Shown piece after piece: positions 51,006 to 60,329 of a stretch of 64,000 bases of DNA; position 1 is the first letter of the stretch, and each line of letters starts with the position of its first letter. Location: the NCBI GenBank assembly GCA_963830165.1, contig CAWHKZ010000004.1, positions 70,778 to 134,777 of the forward strand, written 5' to 3'. The notes below the pieces were generated by a model. It did not search any database. It was not told the DNA's origin and saw only the letters and a program-made list of their open reading frames with translations. Position numbers and translations under genes: made by a program. This stretch comes from Bog-756 sp963830165. Its GTDB lineage: Bacteria; Actinomycetota; Acidimicrobiia; Acidimicrobiales; RAAP-2.

Positions 51006-52616
51006 ATGGATCCCCGTCGCATGTGGGGCGCCCTCGAGGACGGGGCGCTGGAGCGCGTGGTGGTCGTCTCCCCCCACTTCGACGACGCCGTCCTCGGGAC
51101 GGCCCACCTCCTGGGCTCCCATCCCGGGTCCACGGTGATCACCGTCATGGGCGGACGGCCCGGGTCGTACCCGGACCCGCCGAGCGAGTGGGACGCGGCC
51201 GGCGGCTTCGTGGCGGGCGACGACATCGTCGCCGTGCGGCGCGAGGAGGACCGGGCCGCGCTCGCCACGCTGGGAGCGCGGTCGACGTGGCTCGACGTCG
51301 TCGACGGGCAGTACGAGCCGCCCGACCGGCGGCCGTCCCCGGCCGAGGTCGCCGCCCTGCTCGAGGTGGCGCTGCGCGAGGCGGGGCCCACCGCCGTGTT
51401 CCTGCCCATGGGGATCGCCCAGCCCGACCACGCACTCACCCACGCCGCCGGGCTGCGGGTACGCGAGTCCCTCGGCTCCGGGCCCGACGCCCCCCTCTGG
51501 TTCGCCTACGAGGACGGTGGCTACGTCCACCTCCCGGGCCTGCTGGCCTGGCGGATCTCGGCCCTGTTCCGCCGTGGTCTGTGGCCCACCCCGGCCATCG
51601 TCCCCGCCCGGGTGGACATGGCCGCCAAGCGCGCCGCCGTGGCCTGCTACGCCAGCCAGGTCGCCCCCCTCGAGCGGGAGCACCTCCTGTCCGAGCGGCT
51701 CGTGGCCGAGGTACCCGAACAGTACTGGCGCATCGACCCGCCCCCGGAGGGCTGGGAGTCCCTGACCACGCTCGACGACCCGGACAGCGCCGTGAGCACG
51801 CTCGGCGGGGGCGCCCCGGTCGGCCCGGGCACGGTGGCGCTGGTCACCGGGGCGTCCTCGGGCATCGGCGCGGCCACCGCCGAGCAGCTGGCCGCCCGGG
51901 GGGCCGCAGTGGCGCTGGTGGCCCGCCGGACCGACCGGCTCGAGGAGGTGGCGGCCGCGTGCCGGGCGGCCGGCGGCGGGGCCCGCGTCTTCGCCGCCGA
52001 CCTGTCCGACCCCGAGGCGGCGGCCGAGCTCGGACTCCGGGTGTGGGACGCCCTGGGCCCGGTCGACATCCTGGTCAACAACGCCGCCGTCCCGATGCGG
52101 CGGCCGGCCGACCGCCTGACCCTGGACGAGGTGACCCGGGTGATGACGGTCAACTACCTCTCCCCCGTCGCCCTCACCCTCGCCCTGCTCCCCCGCATGC
52201 TGGAACGCGGCCGGGGCACGATCGTGAACGTGTCGAGCCTCGGCGGCCGGCTCGGCATCGCCCACGAAGCGGCCTACTGCGCCTCCAAGTTCGCGCTCGC
52301 CGGGTGGAGCGAGTCCCTCGCCATCGACCTGGCGGGCACCGGCCTCTCGGTCCGCCTCGTGCTGCCCGGGGCCGTCGACACCGAGATCTGGGACCAGCCC
52401 GGCAACGACCCCGCCGACTACACGGGCCCTCTGGCCCCGGCCGGCGAGGTGGCCGCGGGCGTCGTCGACTGTGTGTCGGACGCCCACTTCGAGCACTACA
52501 TTCCCGACATGAAAGCGGTGGTGGAGATGAAGAACGGCGACATCGACGGCTTCATGTCCGCCATGGCGGACATGGCCGCCCACCGGGGCGGTCCGTCCGA
52601 CGGGGACGCGGCATGA
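51006..52616 (+). CDS. Fusion of PIG-L/LmbE-type deacetylase and short-chain dehydrogenase
   Basis: One 536-residue frame encodes two enzymes. Residues 1-255 are PIG-L: SPHFDDAVLG with His24, Asp26 and Asp27 (the AHPDDE motif), and a second metal site PDHALTH with His142. Such enzymes are zinc N-deacetylases of N-acetylglucosaminyl groups. Residues 272-525 are an SDR: TGASSGIG (281-288), NNAA (358-361), Ser410/Ser411 and Tyr424-x3-Lys428. A linker of about 15 Gly/Pro-rich residues joins them. The next gene, a zinc dehydrogenase, overlaps the stop by 4 bp. Both active sites look complete. Confidence 0.88.
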   Translation: MDPRRMWGALEDGALERVVVVSPHFDDAVLGTAHLLGSHPGSTVITVMGGRPGSYPDPPSEWDAAGGFVAGDDIVAVRREEDRAALATLGARSTWLDVVDGQYEPPDRRPSPAEVAALLEVALREAGPTAVFLPMGIAQPDHALTHAAGLRVRESLGSGPDAPLWFAYEDGGYVHLPGLLAWRISALFRRGLWPTPAIVPARVDMAAKRAAVACYASQVAPLEREHLLSERLVAEVPEQYWRIDPPPEGWESLTTLDDPDSAVSTLGGGAPVGPGTVALVTGASSGIGAATAEQLAARGAAVALVARRTDRLEEVAAACRAAGGGARVFAADLSDPEAAAELGLRVWDALGPVDILVNNAAVPMRRPADRLTLDEVTRVMTVNYLSPVALTLALLPRMLERGRGTIVNVSSLGGRLGIAHEAAYCASKFALAGWSESLAIDLAGTGLSVRLVLPGAVDTEIWDQPGNDPADYTGPLAPAGEVAAGVVDCVSDAHFEHYIPDMKAVVEMKNGDIDGFMSAMADMAAHRGGPSDGDAA

Positions 52617-53860
52617 AGGCCCTCGTGTTCGGGTCCCGCCCCGAGCGCGACGAGCCCCGGCCGGTGCCCTCCGACGACCTGGAGAAGCACCTGGCCTCGC
52701 TGCCCTTCGGCCTGCACCACGTCGACGACGCCCGGCCCGTCAATCCCGACTGGGTGGTCACCCGGCCGATCCTGTCCGGGGTGTGCGGGTCCGACGCCAA
52801 GCTCGTGCTGGGCGACTTCGCCGACGGCGACATCGACAACCCGATGGCCGCCTTCTCGTCGCTGCCCCACGTGCCCGGCCACGAGGTGGTGGCCGAGGTG
52901 GTGGCCCTCGGCCCGGCGGCCCGCGGCCTCGACGTCGGCCAGCGGGTGGTGCTCAACCCGTGGCTGAGCTGCGCGCCCCGCGGCATCACCCCGTTGTGTC
53001 CACCGTGCCGGGCCGGTGACGTCAACCTGTGCTGGTCGTTCACCACCGGGGACATCGGCCCCGGCGTCCACATCGGCGTGGTGACCGGTGCGCCCGGGGC
53101 ATGGGCCGAGCTCATGGCCGCACACGACTCCATGCTGATCCCCGTGCCGGACGGCATCTCCGACGAGGCGGCGGTCATGGCCGACCCGTTCTCGGTGGCG
53201 TTCCACGCCATCGTCCGCAATCCCCCGCCGCCCTCGGGCCGGGCCGTCGTCTACGGGGCGGGTGCCCTCGGCCTGGCCAGCGTGGCCATCCTGTCGTCGC
53301 TCTACCCCGGCGTGGAGGTGGCGGTGGTCGCCCGCTTCCCGGCCCAGGAGGAGATGGCGAGGCGCTACGGCGCGTCGCGCGTCGTGGCCCACGAACCGAG
53401 CGTGGTGGTGGTCGAGGCCCTGGCCGAATGGTCGGGGGCCGTGCTCCACCAGGCGTTCGCCGGGCTGCCGATGGCCCACCCCGGGCACATCGACGTCGTC
53501 TACGACACCATCGCCAAGCCGGAGACGTTCGAGGTCGGCGTGCGGGTCCTGGCCGAGCGGGGCCGGCTGGTCTACACCGGGGTGGCCATCCCGGGCCGGT
53601 GGGAGTGGACGCCGGTGTACTTCAAGGAGCTCACCGTCGTGGGCTCCAACGCCTTCGCCCAGGAGGAGTTCGAGGGCACCCGGCGCCATGCCATCGAGCA
53701 CTACCTGTCGCTGGTGGGCGACGGGCGCATCGACCTCACCGCGATGGTCACCCACCGGTTCGCCCTCGAGGGCTGGTGGGACGCGCTGAAGGCGCTGTCC
53801 CGGCCCGAGCGCAGCGGCGTGCTGAAGGCGACCTTCACCCCCAACACCGTCCCGGCCTGA
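52613..53860 (+). CDS. Zinc-binding alcohol dehydrogenase family protein
   Basis: The 415-residue MDR protein starts at ATG 52613. It has the catalytic site GVCGSDAKLVLGDF and PGHEVVAEVVALG. A cysteine-containing lobe with unusual spacing follows (CAPRGITPLCPPCRAGDVNLC), and the Rossmann loop is VYGAGALGLAS. It is longer than standard members (about 350) because of an extended N-terminal and a middle insert. It is translationally coupled to the PIG-L/SDR fusion, so the two dehydrogenases probably act in one route on an alcohol group, possibly of a sugar-like or natural-product substrate. Confidence 0.87.
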   Translation: MKALVFGSRPERDEPRPVPSDDLEKHLASLPFGLHHVDDARPVNPDWVVTRPILSGVCGSDAKLVLGDFADGDIDNPMAAFSSLPHVPGHEVVAEVVALGPAARGLDVGQRVVLNPWLSCAPRGITPLCPPCRAGDVNLCWSFTTGDIGPGVHIGVVTGAPGAWAELMAAHDSMLIPVPDGISDEAAVMADPFSVAFHAIVRNPPPPSGRAVVYGAGALGLASVAILSSLYPGVEVAVVARFPAQEEMARRYGASRVVAHEPSVVVVEALAEWSGAVLHQAFAGLPMAHPGHIDVVYDTIAKPETFEVGVRVLAERGRLVYTGVAIPGRWEWTPVYFKELTVVGSNAFAQEEFEGTRRHAIEHYLSLVGDGRIDLTAMVTHRFALEGWWDALKALSRPERSGVLKATFTPNTVPA

Positions 53861-53866
53861 GCCGGC

Positions 53867-55306
53867 TCAGTCGTCGGGCTCGAGCTCCTCGAAGCGGCGG
53901 TAGCGCCCGGACGCGGCGGCCGCCCACCCCGGGTCGGGGGCGTAGGTGCGGCCCCGGGACACCCAGGACGACGCGGCGCCGAAGTCGGACTCGAGCCCGG
54001 CCGCCATCCGGGCCAGGAAGGCCGCGCCCAGGGCGGCCCCCTCGGGCACGGCGACGGTCTCGACCGGTAGCCCGGTGGCGTCGGCCACCGCCTCCATCCA
54101 GGCCGCCGAACGCGACCCCCCGCCCGTCGCCACGATCCGCCGGGCTCCCACACCGCTGCGGTCGATCATCCGACGGATGACGAACCCGCTCGCCTCGTGG
54201 GCGGCCCGCACCACCGCGGCCGGCCCGTGGGTGATGTCGAGTCCGTGGAGGCTGGCCCGCAGCCCCGGGTCGTGGAACGGCGTCCGCTCGCCCCGGAGGT
54301 AGGGCAGCCACACGGGGACCGCGGCCGGGTCCCCGGGGCGACCGGGCGGCTCCCCCGCCCCCCGCCGGCCGGTGGCCCGCCGGGGGTCCGGCGCACCGAC
54401 CACGGAGCGCACCCAGTCGACGAACAGGCCCCCGGCGTTGCTCGGGCCGCCGGTCAGGACCCGGCCCGGCGAGTGCGAGGGGAAGGTGGTGATCCCGGGC
54501 AGGTCGAGCCACTCGTCGGACACCACCCACACGATGAGGGTGGCGCCGAAGATGACCAGCACGTCGCCGGGCTCGTCGGCCCCGGCCACCAGCTGCTCGC
54601 AGAAGGCGTCGATCGACCCGCCGCCCACCGCCGTCGCCGACCCCGTGACCGTCCCGACGGCCTGGCCCAGCGGCGCGATGCGCGCCACCCGTCCCTCGTC
54701 GATGCCCAGCGCGCCGAGCGCCTCGCCGTCCCACCGGCCGGCCGGGGCCAGCGAGCCGAAGATGGTGGCCGCCGCCCAGTCGATGGCCGGCACCCCGCAC
54801 AGCGCGTGGGTGGCCACGGCCTGGCTCGGCCAGTAGCCGGGCGCGTCGGGCCGCTCGGCCACGGCCCAGGCCACCATGCGCGCCCCCTCCTCGCGCTCGC
54901 CGTTGTAGTCGGCGCGGCGGGCCACCGGGTCGCCGCCCCACGGGTCGCAGCCGGCCCGCGCGTCGCCGTAGAGGAGGCCGGGCAGGCGGGGGACGCCCCG
55001 GCGGTCGACGGCGGTGATGGAGGGGACCATGGCCGTCACCACCACGCCGGCGGCCGGTCCGTCGAGCACCCGGGCCACCTCGGCGAAGGCCCGGCGGGGG
55101 CCGCGCCGCCAGGCCCGGGCCGCGTCGTGCTCGAGGCGGTCGACGGTGGGGGTCCCGACGGCATGGGGCACCCGGGCGCGGGCCACCACGTTGCCGCCGG
55201 CGTCCACGGCCACCGCCTTGACCGACGTCGTCCCGATGTCCACCCCGACGGTGCACGCCGCCCCGTCGGGCCGCTCCGTTGCCGCTGCGCTCTCGCCCAC
55301 CGCCAT
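53867..55306 (-). CDS. FGGY family carbohydrate kinase
   Basis: The 479-residue protein starts at ATG 55306. It has the phosphate-1 loop GVDIGTTSVKAVAVD and a second-domain segment GERTPFHDPGLRASLHGL. The C-terminal ATP-binding ATGGGSRSAAWMEAVADATG carries the FGGY_C signature, and PVETVAVPEGAALGAAFLA is typical of xylulokinase-like members. It phosphorylates a sugar or polyol; the identity is not predictable. It converges on the dehydrogenase at 52613 and is divergent from the hydroxyacid dehydrogenase at 55422. Confidence 0.88.
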   Translation of the reverse strand: MAVGESAAATERPDGAACTVGVDIGTTSVKAVAVDAGGNVVARARVPHAVGTPTVDRLEHDAARAWRRGPRRAFAEVARVLDGPAAGVVVTAMVPSITAVDRRGVPRLPGLLYGDARAGCDPWGGDPVARRADYNGEREEGARMVAWAVAERPDAPGYWPSQAVATHALCGVPAIDWAAATIFGSLAPAGRWDGEALGALGIDEGRVARIAPLGQAVGTVTGSATAVGGGSIDAFCEQLVAGADEPGDVLVIFGATLIVWVVSDEWLDLPGITTFPSHSPGRVLTGGPSNAGGLFVDWVRSVVGAPDPRRATGRRGAGEPPGRPGDPAAVPVWLPYLRGERTPFHDPGLRASLHGLDITHGPAAVVRAAHEASGFVIRRMIDRSGVGARRIVATGGGSRSAAWMEAVADATGLPVETVAVPEGAALGAAFLARMAAGLESDFGAASSWVSRGRTYAPDPGWAAAASGRYRRFEELEPDD

Positions 55307-55421
55307 CCCCCCAGTGCTCGTCGTCGCCCTCGATCCCCGCCGGACAGTATGGACCGGGACGCCGCCGGACCCGGTGCTACCCTCCGGCAGAGCCCGTCGC
55401 CGATCAGGGGGATCCGACCGC

Positions 55422-56408
55422 ATGCCCGTAGCCCGACCCAAGGCGCTCGTGACCGCTGCCGTCCGCGGCCCCGGCCTCGATCTGCTCGGCCAGCTCGCCG
55501 ACCTCACCCTCGACTCGTGGCTCGACCAGCCGACGCTGCGCATCTACGACGCCGAGCAACTGGCGACCCGCATGGAGGCCGAGGGGGCCACCGTCGCCAT
55601 CGTCGAGAGCGACCGCTGCGCCGGGCCCCTCTTCGACCTGCCGCTGGTGGCCGTGGGCAGCTGCCGCGGCGACCCCACCAATGTCGACGTGGCCGCCGCG
55701 ACCGAGGCGGGCGTGCCCGTCCTGCGGGCACCGGGGCGCAACGCCGACGCCGTCGCCGAGCTGGCCGTCGGCCTCCTCTTCGCCGCCACCCGGGGCCTGG
55801 TGGCGGCCGACGGCGACGTCCGCAGGGGGGACATCTACAAGGACGGCACCATCCCCTACCAGCGGTTCCGGGCCTGGGAACTGGCCGGACGCACGGTCGG
55901 GCTGGTCGGCCTCGGCGCCGTCGGCCGGGCCCTGCGGTGGCGGCTCCGGGGGCTCGGGATGGAGGTCGTCGCCTACGACCCGTACGCGGACGAGGTCACC
56001 GTGTCCCTCGACGAGCTGCTGGAGCGCTCGGACGTCGTGTCGCTGCACGCGCCGGTCACCCCGGAGACGACCGGCATGATCGGGACCGCCCAGTTCGCCG
56101 CCATGCGCGACGGCGTGGTGTTCGTCAACTCGGCCCGGGCCGCCCTGCACGACACCGACGCGCTGGTCGCCGCCCTCGGGTCGGGCAAGGTGTCGGCCGC
56201 CGCCCTCGACCACTTCGAGGGGGAGTTCCTCTCCCCCGACCACCCGCTGGCGTCGATGGACAACGTGGTGCTGGCCCCCCACATCGGCGGCGCCACCTAC
56301 GACACCGAGACGAACCACACCCGCATCATCGCCGACGACCTGTGCCGCCTCCTGGCCGGCGTCCGGCCGCTCCACATCGTCAACCCCGACGTCCTCCCGG
56401 GCCGGTGA
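55422..56408 (+). CDS. D-isomer-specific 2-hydroxyacid dehydrogenase (phosphoglycerate-dehydrogenase-like)
   Basis: The 328-residue protein starts at ATG 55422. It has the substrate-domain phrase GRNADAVAELAVGLLFAATR, NAD loop VGLVGLGAVGRALRWRLRG, the catalytic Arg in FVNSARAA, a Glu in LDHFEGEF, and His in APHIGGATYDT. It has no C-terminal ACT domain, so it is the short type used for many 2-hydroxy or 2-keto acids. It overlaps the DUF35 gene by 4 bp and may act with the divergent sugar kinase. Confidence 0.88.
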   Translation: MPVARPKALVTAAVRGPGLDLLGQLADLTLDSWLDQPTLRIYDAEQLATRMEAEGATVAIVESDRCAGPLFDLPLVAVGSCRGDPTNVDVAAATEAGVPVLRAPGRNADAVAELAVGLLFAATRGLVAADGDVRRGDIYKDGTIPYQRFRAWELAGRTVGLVGLGAVGRALRWRLRGLGMEVVAYDPYADEVTVSLDELLERSDVVSLHAPVTPETTGMIGTAQFAAMRDGVVFVNSARAALHDTDALVAALGSGKVSAAALDHFEGEFLSPDHPLASMDNVVLAPHIGGATYDTETNHTRIIADDLCRLLAGVRPLHIVNPDVLPGR

Positions 56409-56830
56409 CGGCCGACGGGCCGGCATTCCGGCTCCTGCCCAGGCTCGAGCCGGACAGCGAGTTCTTCTGGACCAGCGGGGCCGACGGCCGGCTGCGCTTC
56501 CTGCGCTGCCAGGACTGCGGCTACTACTGCCATCCGCCGTACCCGCGCTGTCCGGTGTGCCTCTCGCCCGACGTCGCCCCCGAGCCCGTCAGCGGGCGGG
56601 CCACCCTGGTCGCCCACACCGTGAACGTGCACGGGTGGATCCCCGGCAGCGAGCCCTACATCATCGGTCTGGTGGCCATCGTCGAGCAGGAGAGCGTGCG
56701 GCTCACCACCAACCTGGTCGGCGTGGAGCCCGGGGACGTGGCGACGGGCATGGAGCTCGAGGTCGTCTTCGAGCAGGCCGACGATGTCTGGCTCCCGCTG
56801 TTCCGGCCGGCCGGGGGTGGTCCCTCGTGA
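56405..56830 (+). CDS. DUF35 zinc-ribbon / OB-fold protein (thiolase partner)
   Basis: The 141-residue protein starts at GTG 56405 (GTGA overlap). The zinc ribbon uses Cys35, Cys38, Cys49 and Cys52 (CQDCG...CPVC), followed by an OB-fold with VAHTVNVHGWIPGSEPYIIGLVAIVEQ. DUF35 proteins bind acyl-CoA and form complexes with thiolase-like partners, for example with the Ltp2 aldolase in steroid side-chain removal and with HMG-CoA synthase or thiolase in archaea. The thiolase-like gene follows with a 4-bp overlap. Confidence 0.9.
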   Translation: MTADGPAFRLLPRLEPDSEFFWTSGADGRLRFLRCQDCGYYCHPPYPRCPVCLSPDVAPEPVSGRATLVAHTVNVHGWIPGSEPYIIGLVAIVEQESVRLTTNLVGVEPGDVATGMELEVVFEQADDVWLPLFRPAGGGPS

Positions 56831-58047
56831 GCGCCGAGGAGCCACTCGAGCGCCGGTCCGCCATCACCGGCATCGGGCAGTCCGCGGTGGGGCGCCGGTT
56901 GGGGCGCACCGAGCTGGACCTGACCATCGAGGCCTGCCTGGCGGCGGTGGCCGACGCCGGCCTGACCCGGGACGACATCGACGGACTGTCCACCTACCCC
57001 GGCATGGGCGTCGGGACCGGCGGCTTCGCCGGGCCGACCACCCCCGAGGTCCAGGACGCCCTGCGGCTCTCGCTCGACTGGCACGACGGCGGGGGTGAGG
57101 GTCCGGGCCAGATGCGGGCCCTCATCGCCGCCGCCCTGGCCGTGGGGGCGGGACTCGCCCGCCACGTCCTCGTCTACCGGACCGTCACCGAGTCGACGGC
57201 CCAGGGCTCGGGCGGCCGCCAGGGCATCGGCGGCGACGGCTCGGGCGGTGCCCCCCGGTTCTCCGGCTTCCTCCAGTGGACCCTCCCCTTCGGTGCCGTG
57301 TCCGCCGTCAACTGGCTGGCCCAGGTCGCCGACCGCCGGATGTACGAGTTCGGGCTCACCCGCGAGCAGCTCGCCCAGATCGCCCTCAACGGGCGCCGCA
57401 ACGCCGCCCGCAATCCGGCGGCCATCTACCGGGACCCCATGGACCTGGCCGACTACCTGGCGGCCCGCATGATCTCGACGCCGTTGTGCCTGTTCGACTG
57501 CGACGCCCCGACCGACGGCTCGACCGCCTTCGTCGTCTCCCACCGCGACTACGCCCCGGACGCACCCCGGCCGGCCTGCCACCTCAACGCCGTGGGCACC
57601 GCGCTGCGGGGCCGCCCGAGCTGGGACCAGTTCGACGACATGACCACGATGGCCGCCCGGGACGCGGCGGCCTCGATGTGGGAGCGGACCGAGCTGACGC
57701 CGGCCGACGTCGACGTGGCCCAGCTCTACGACGGGTTCTCCATCCTGACCATGGTGTGGCTCGAGGCCCTCGGCTTCTGCGGGCGGGGGGAGAGCGGCCC
57801 CTTCGTGGCCGGCGGATCGGCCATCGCCCTCGACGGCGCGCTCCCGCTCAACACCGCCGGCGGCCAGCTGTCCGGGGGACGCCTGCACGGGTTCGGGCTC
57901 ATCCACGAGGCCTGCGTGCAGCTCCGGGGCGAGGGCGGCGACCGACAGGTCACCCGGGCGGGCGGGCGGTTGCCCGAGGTGGCCGCCGTGGCCAACGGCG
58001 GCGGGCCCATCGCCGGCACGCTCCTGTTGACGCGGGGCGGGGGCTGA
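56827..58047 (+). CDS. Thiolase-like (SCP2/Ltp2-type) protein without the nucleophilic cysteine
   Basis: The 406-residue protein starts at GTG 56827, overlapping the DUF35 stop by 4 bp. The thiolase fold is clear: DLTIEACLAAVADAGLTRDDID, NGRRNAARNPAAIYRDP, DVAQLYDGFSILTMVWLEALG, and a NTAGGQLSGGRLHGFGLIHEA C-terminal loop. The position of the active-site Cys is occupied by Gly/Glu sequence (GGGEGPGQMRAL), as in Ltp2-type lipid-transfer thiolases that act as retro-aldolases. An aldolase on a steroid-like or hydroxyacyl-CoA, with the DUF35 partner, is inferred. Confidence 0.87.
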   Translation: MSAEEPLERRSAITGIGQSAVGRRLGRTELDLTIEACLAAVADAGLTRDDIDGLSTYPGMGVGTGGFAGPTTPEVQDALRLSLDWHDGGGEGPGQMRALIAAALAVGAGLARHVLVYRTVTESTAQGSGGRQGIGGDGSGGAPRFSGFLQWTLPFGAVSAVNWLAQVADRRMYEFGLTREQLAQIALNGRRNAARNPAAIYRDPMDLADYLAARMISTPLCLFDCDAPTDGSTAFVVSHRDYAPDAPRPACHLNAVGTALRGRPSWDQFDDMTTMAARDAAASMWERTELTPADVDVAQLYDGFSILTMVWLEALGFCGRGESGPFVAGGSAIALDGALPLNTAGGQLSGGRLHGFGLIHEACVQLRGEGGDRQVTRAGGRLPEVAAVANGGGPIAGTLLLTRGGG

Positions 58048-58056
58048 GGGCAGGTC

Positions 58057-59713
58057 TCAGGCGGGACGGGTGCCGGCCAGCAGGTGGGCGGCCCGGGCGG
58101 CCAGTGCCACCAGCGTGAGGGTGGGCCCGTAGCCGGCGGACGTCACGAACACCGACGAGTCGGCCACCACGACGTTCTCGAGGTCGTGCATGCGGCCGAG
58201 CGGGTCGACGACCGAGGTGGACGGGTCGACGCCCATGCGCACCGTGCCCACGTTGTGCCGGCTCTCGGGCACGGCCTCGGGCGAGCCGGCGTTGCCCCGC
58301 CCCGGCGAGGTGGTGACGGCCGTCCACTCGGCCCCCATCTCCTTCAGGATCTCGGCCAGACGCGGGCCGTAGTGGTCGGAGGCGGCGTGCTCGTGGTGAC
58401 CGGCCCGGTAGGTCACCCGGGCGACCGGGAACCCCCGGTACGTCGCGGACCTGCGGGTCGAGGTCGACGCGGTTGGTCGGATAGGGCAGGTCCTCGCCCT
58501 GCATGATCATCGCCCACAGCCGGGCCCGGATGGGCGAGTCGGCCATGAGCCCCGGGTGGGTGGACCCCCACGGGTAGTGGGTGGCCTCCAGGATGGGGAG
58601 GGCGGCCCCGCTGTGCTCGACCAGCCCGCCCCGCATCCAGGGCAGGCCCGCCTCGGCCGCGGCCTGCGTCGAGGCGTCGTCACCCACGATCATGTCGTCG
58701 TGGACGTGGGTGACCGCCCGCCCCCGCTCGGCGTAGGTGCGGAAGGGCATGCCCCCGGCGGCCAGCGTCTGGAAGTGGGTCATCAGGTACCGCCCGATCA
58801 GCGGGTGGTCGAAGCCGGACAGCAGCAGCAGGCGCGGGGTCTCGATGGCCCCGGCCGCCACCACCACGTGCCGGGCGGGGAGGAACCGACCGGTGCCGTC
58901 GGGACCCACCACGTCGACCCCGGTGGCCACACCGTCCCGGGTGCGGATGCGCGAGGCGAACGTCTCGGGCAGGAGCTCCGCCCGTCCGGTGCCCATGGCC
59001 CGCCGCAGCATGGCCACCGGGTCGCCCTTGGCGTGGATCGGGCAGCCGAAGAACGAGCAGAACCCGCAGTTGTTGCACGCCGGCCGGCCGTCGTAGGGGA
59101 CGCTGTTGGCCGCCGTCGGGGCCGGGTAGGGGTGGTAGCCGAGCCGCTCGGCGGCGGTCGCCGAGAGCGTGGCACCGAACATGGGGGCGCCCGACGGCAT
59201 GGGGAAGGGCCCCGACCGCGGCCCGGCGAACGGGTTGGCGCCCTCGGTGCCGGCCACGCCGACCGACCGCTCCACCTCGGCGTAGTACGGCTCGAGCTCG
59301 TCGTAGTCGACCGGCCAGTCGGCCACGTCCGCCCCTTCCTGGGGTCCGAAGCGGGAGAGCAGGCGGAAGTCGTCGGGCCGGAACCGGGGCACCTTGCCGT
59401 CGGCGTGGGTCCCGCCCCCGCCGACCGTCGACGGCACCGAGTTCACCTCGCCGACGAAGGTGCGGTCCCCGTCGTCCTCCGACGACCGGAACGTGCGGGG
59501 CTCGACGAGCGGGTCCGGGCCGAGGAAGAACCGGCTGCGGAACTTGACCTCGTCGTTGGAGAAGTCGGACGCCGGGCGGGTCGGGTCGTCGGGGTCGAGC
59601 AGGTGGTTCCGGCCCTTCTCCACGATGGACACCGTCCAGCCCGCGGCGGTCAGCACGTCGGCCACGGTGGCCCCGCCCGGCCCCGACCCCACGATGACGG
59701 CGTCGACGGTCAC
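58057..59713 (-). pseudogene. GMC family oxidoreductase, frameshifted near 58432-58441
   Basis: The start GTG 59713 overlaps the upstream stop by 4 bp. The FAD loop is AVIVGSGPGGATVADVLTAAG. The cysteine cluster CNNCGFCSFFGCPIHAKGD and VVAAGAIETPRLLLLSG mark the gluconate-2-dehydrogenase-like GMC group. After VDLDPQVRD (near 58440) the frame loses sense. The next frame carries the C-terminal domain (VARVTYRAGHHEHAASDHYG, VPESRHNVGTVRMG with the active-site His, then SSVFVTSAGYGPTLTLVALA). Removing one base in 58432-58441 gives 551 residues, normal for the family. Pseudogene or sequencing error remains open. Confidence 0.82.
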
Positions 59714-60273
59714 GGTCGGGTGACCTCCTCGTCGGTCCAGCCCCGGGGCTGGACGTCGCCCTCGAACCCGATGGCCCGCCAAGCCAGCAGGTCGCGGTTG
59801 CCGCCGTACTCGGGGGCCCCGTACATGCCCTCGCAGACATGGGTGTAGAGCAGGTCGCAGAAGTCGGGGTCGGCCCGCAGGCGCTTCGCCTGGTCCGCCG
59901 GGTCGAGGTCGGGGAAGTCGCCCCCCAGCGCGGCCAGACCCTGTCGGTACCGCTCCTGGTAACCGACGACCGGTCCGTTGAACTCGCGCTCGGGCCGGCC
60001 CCCGGAGCCCTCGATCCGGGTGCGCCAGGCCAGCTCGTCGAGCGGCGACAGGCGGTGGAACGCGGCGAATCCGGCGGGCCCGCCCGCCCGCCCCGACACC
60101 GGGCCCCCGGCCCAGATCCGCGGCGGGTCGAACGTGAAGGCGCCGAGCAGCTGGTCGACGTAGCCGGCCACCCCGGCCGCGGTGGCACCGGGACCGTCGT
60201 CGGCGGCCGGGACCATCCGCTCACAGGCGGCCTCGAGCACGCGGTACTCCTTGTCGGTCAGCCAGACGGGCAC
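59710..60273 (-). CDS. Gluconate 2-dehydrogenase subunit 3 family protein
   Basis: The 187-residue protein starts at GTG 60273. It has the subunit-3 pattern LTDKEYRVLEAACERMVPAADDGPGATAAGVAGYVDQLL, and a C-terminal VCEGMYGAPEYGGNRDLLAWRAIGFEGDVQPRGW segment. This subunit accompanies GMC flavoproteins that oxidise sugars or sugar acids. Unlike Erwinia-type proteins it has no Tat signal, so a cytosolic complex with the GMC gene (4-bp overlap) is inferred. Confidence 0.87.
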   Translation of the reverse strand: MPVWLTDKEYRVLEAACERMVPAADDGPGATAAGVAGYVDQLLGAFTFDPPRIWAGGPVSGRAGGPAGFAAFHRLSPLDELAWRTRIEGSGGRPEREFNGPVVGYQERYRQGLAALGGDFPDLDPADQAKRLRADPDFCDLLYTHVCEGMYGAPEYGGNRDLLAWRAIGFEGDVQPRGWTDEEVTRP

Positions 60274-60329
60274 GGACCGGACCTACCCGCGTCGCCCGCG
60301 GGTGCCGGGGCGGGCGCCGCCCCCGTCGC

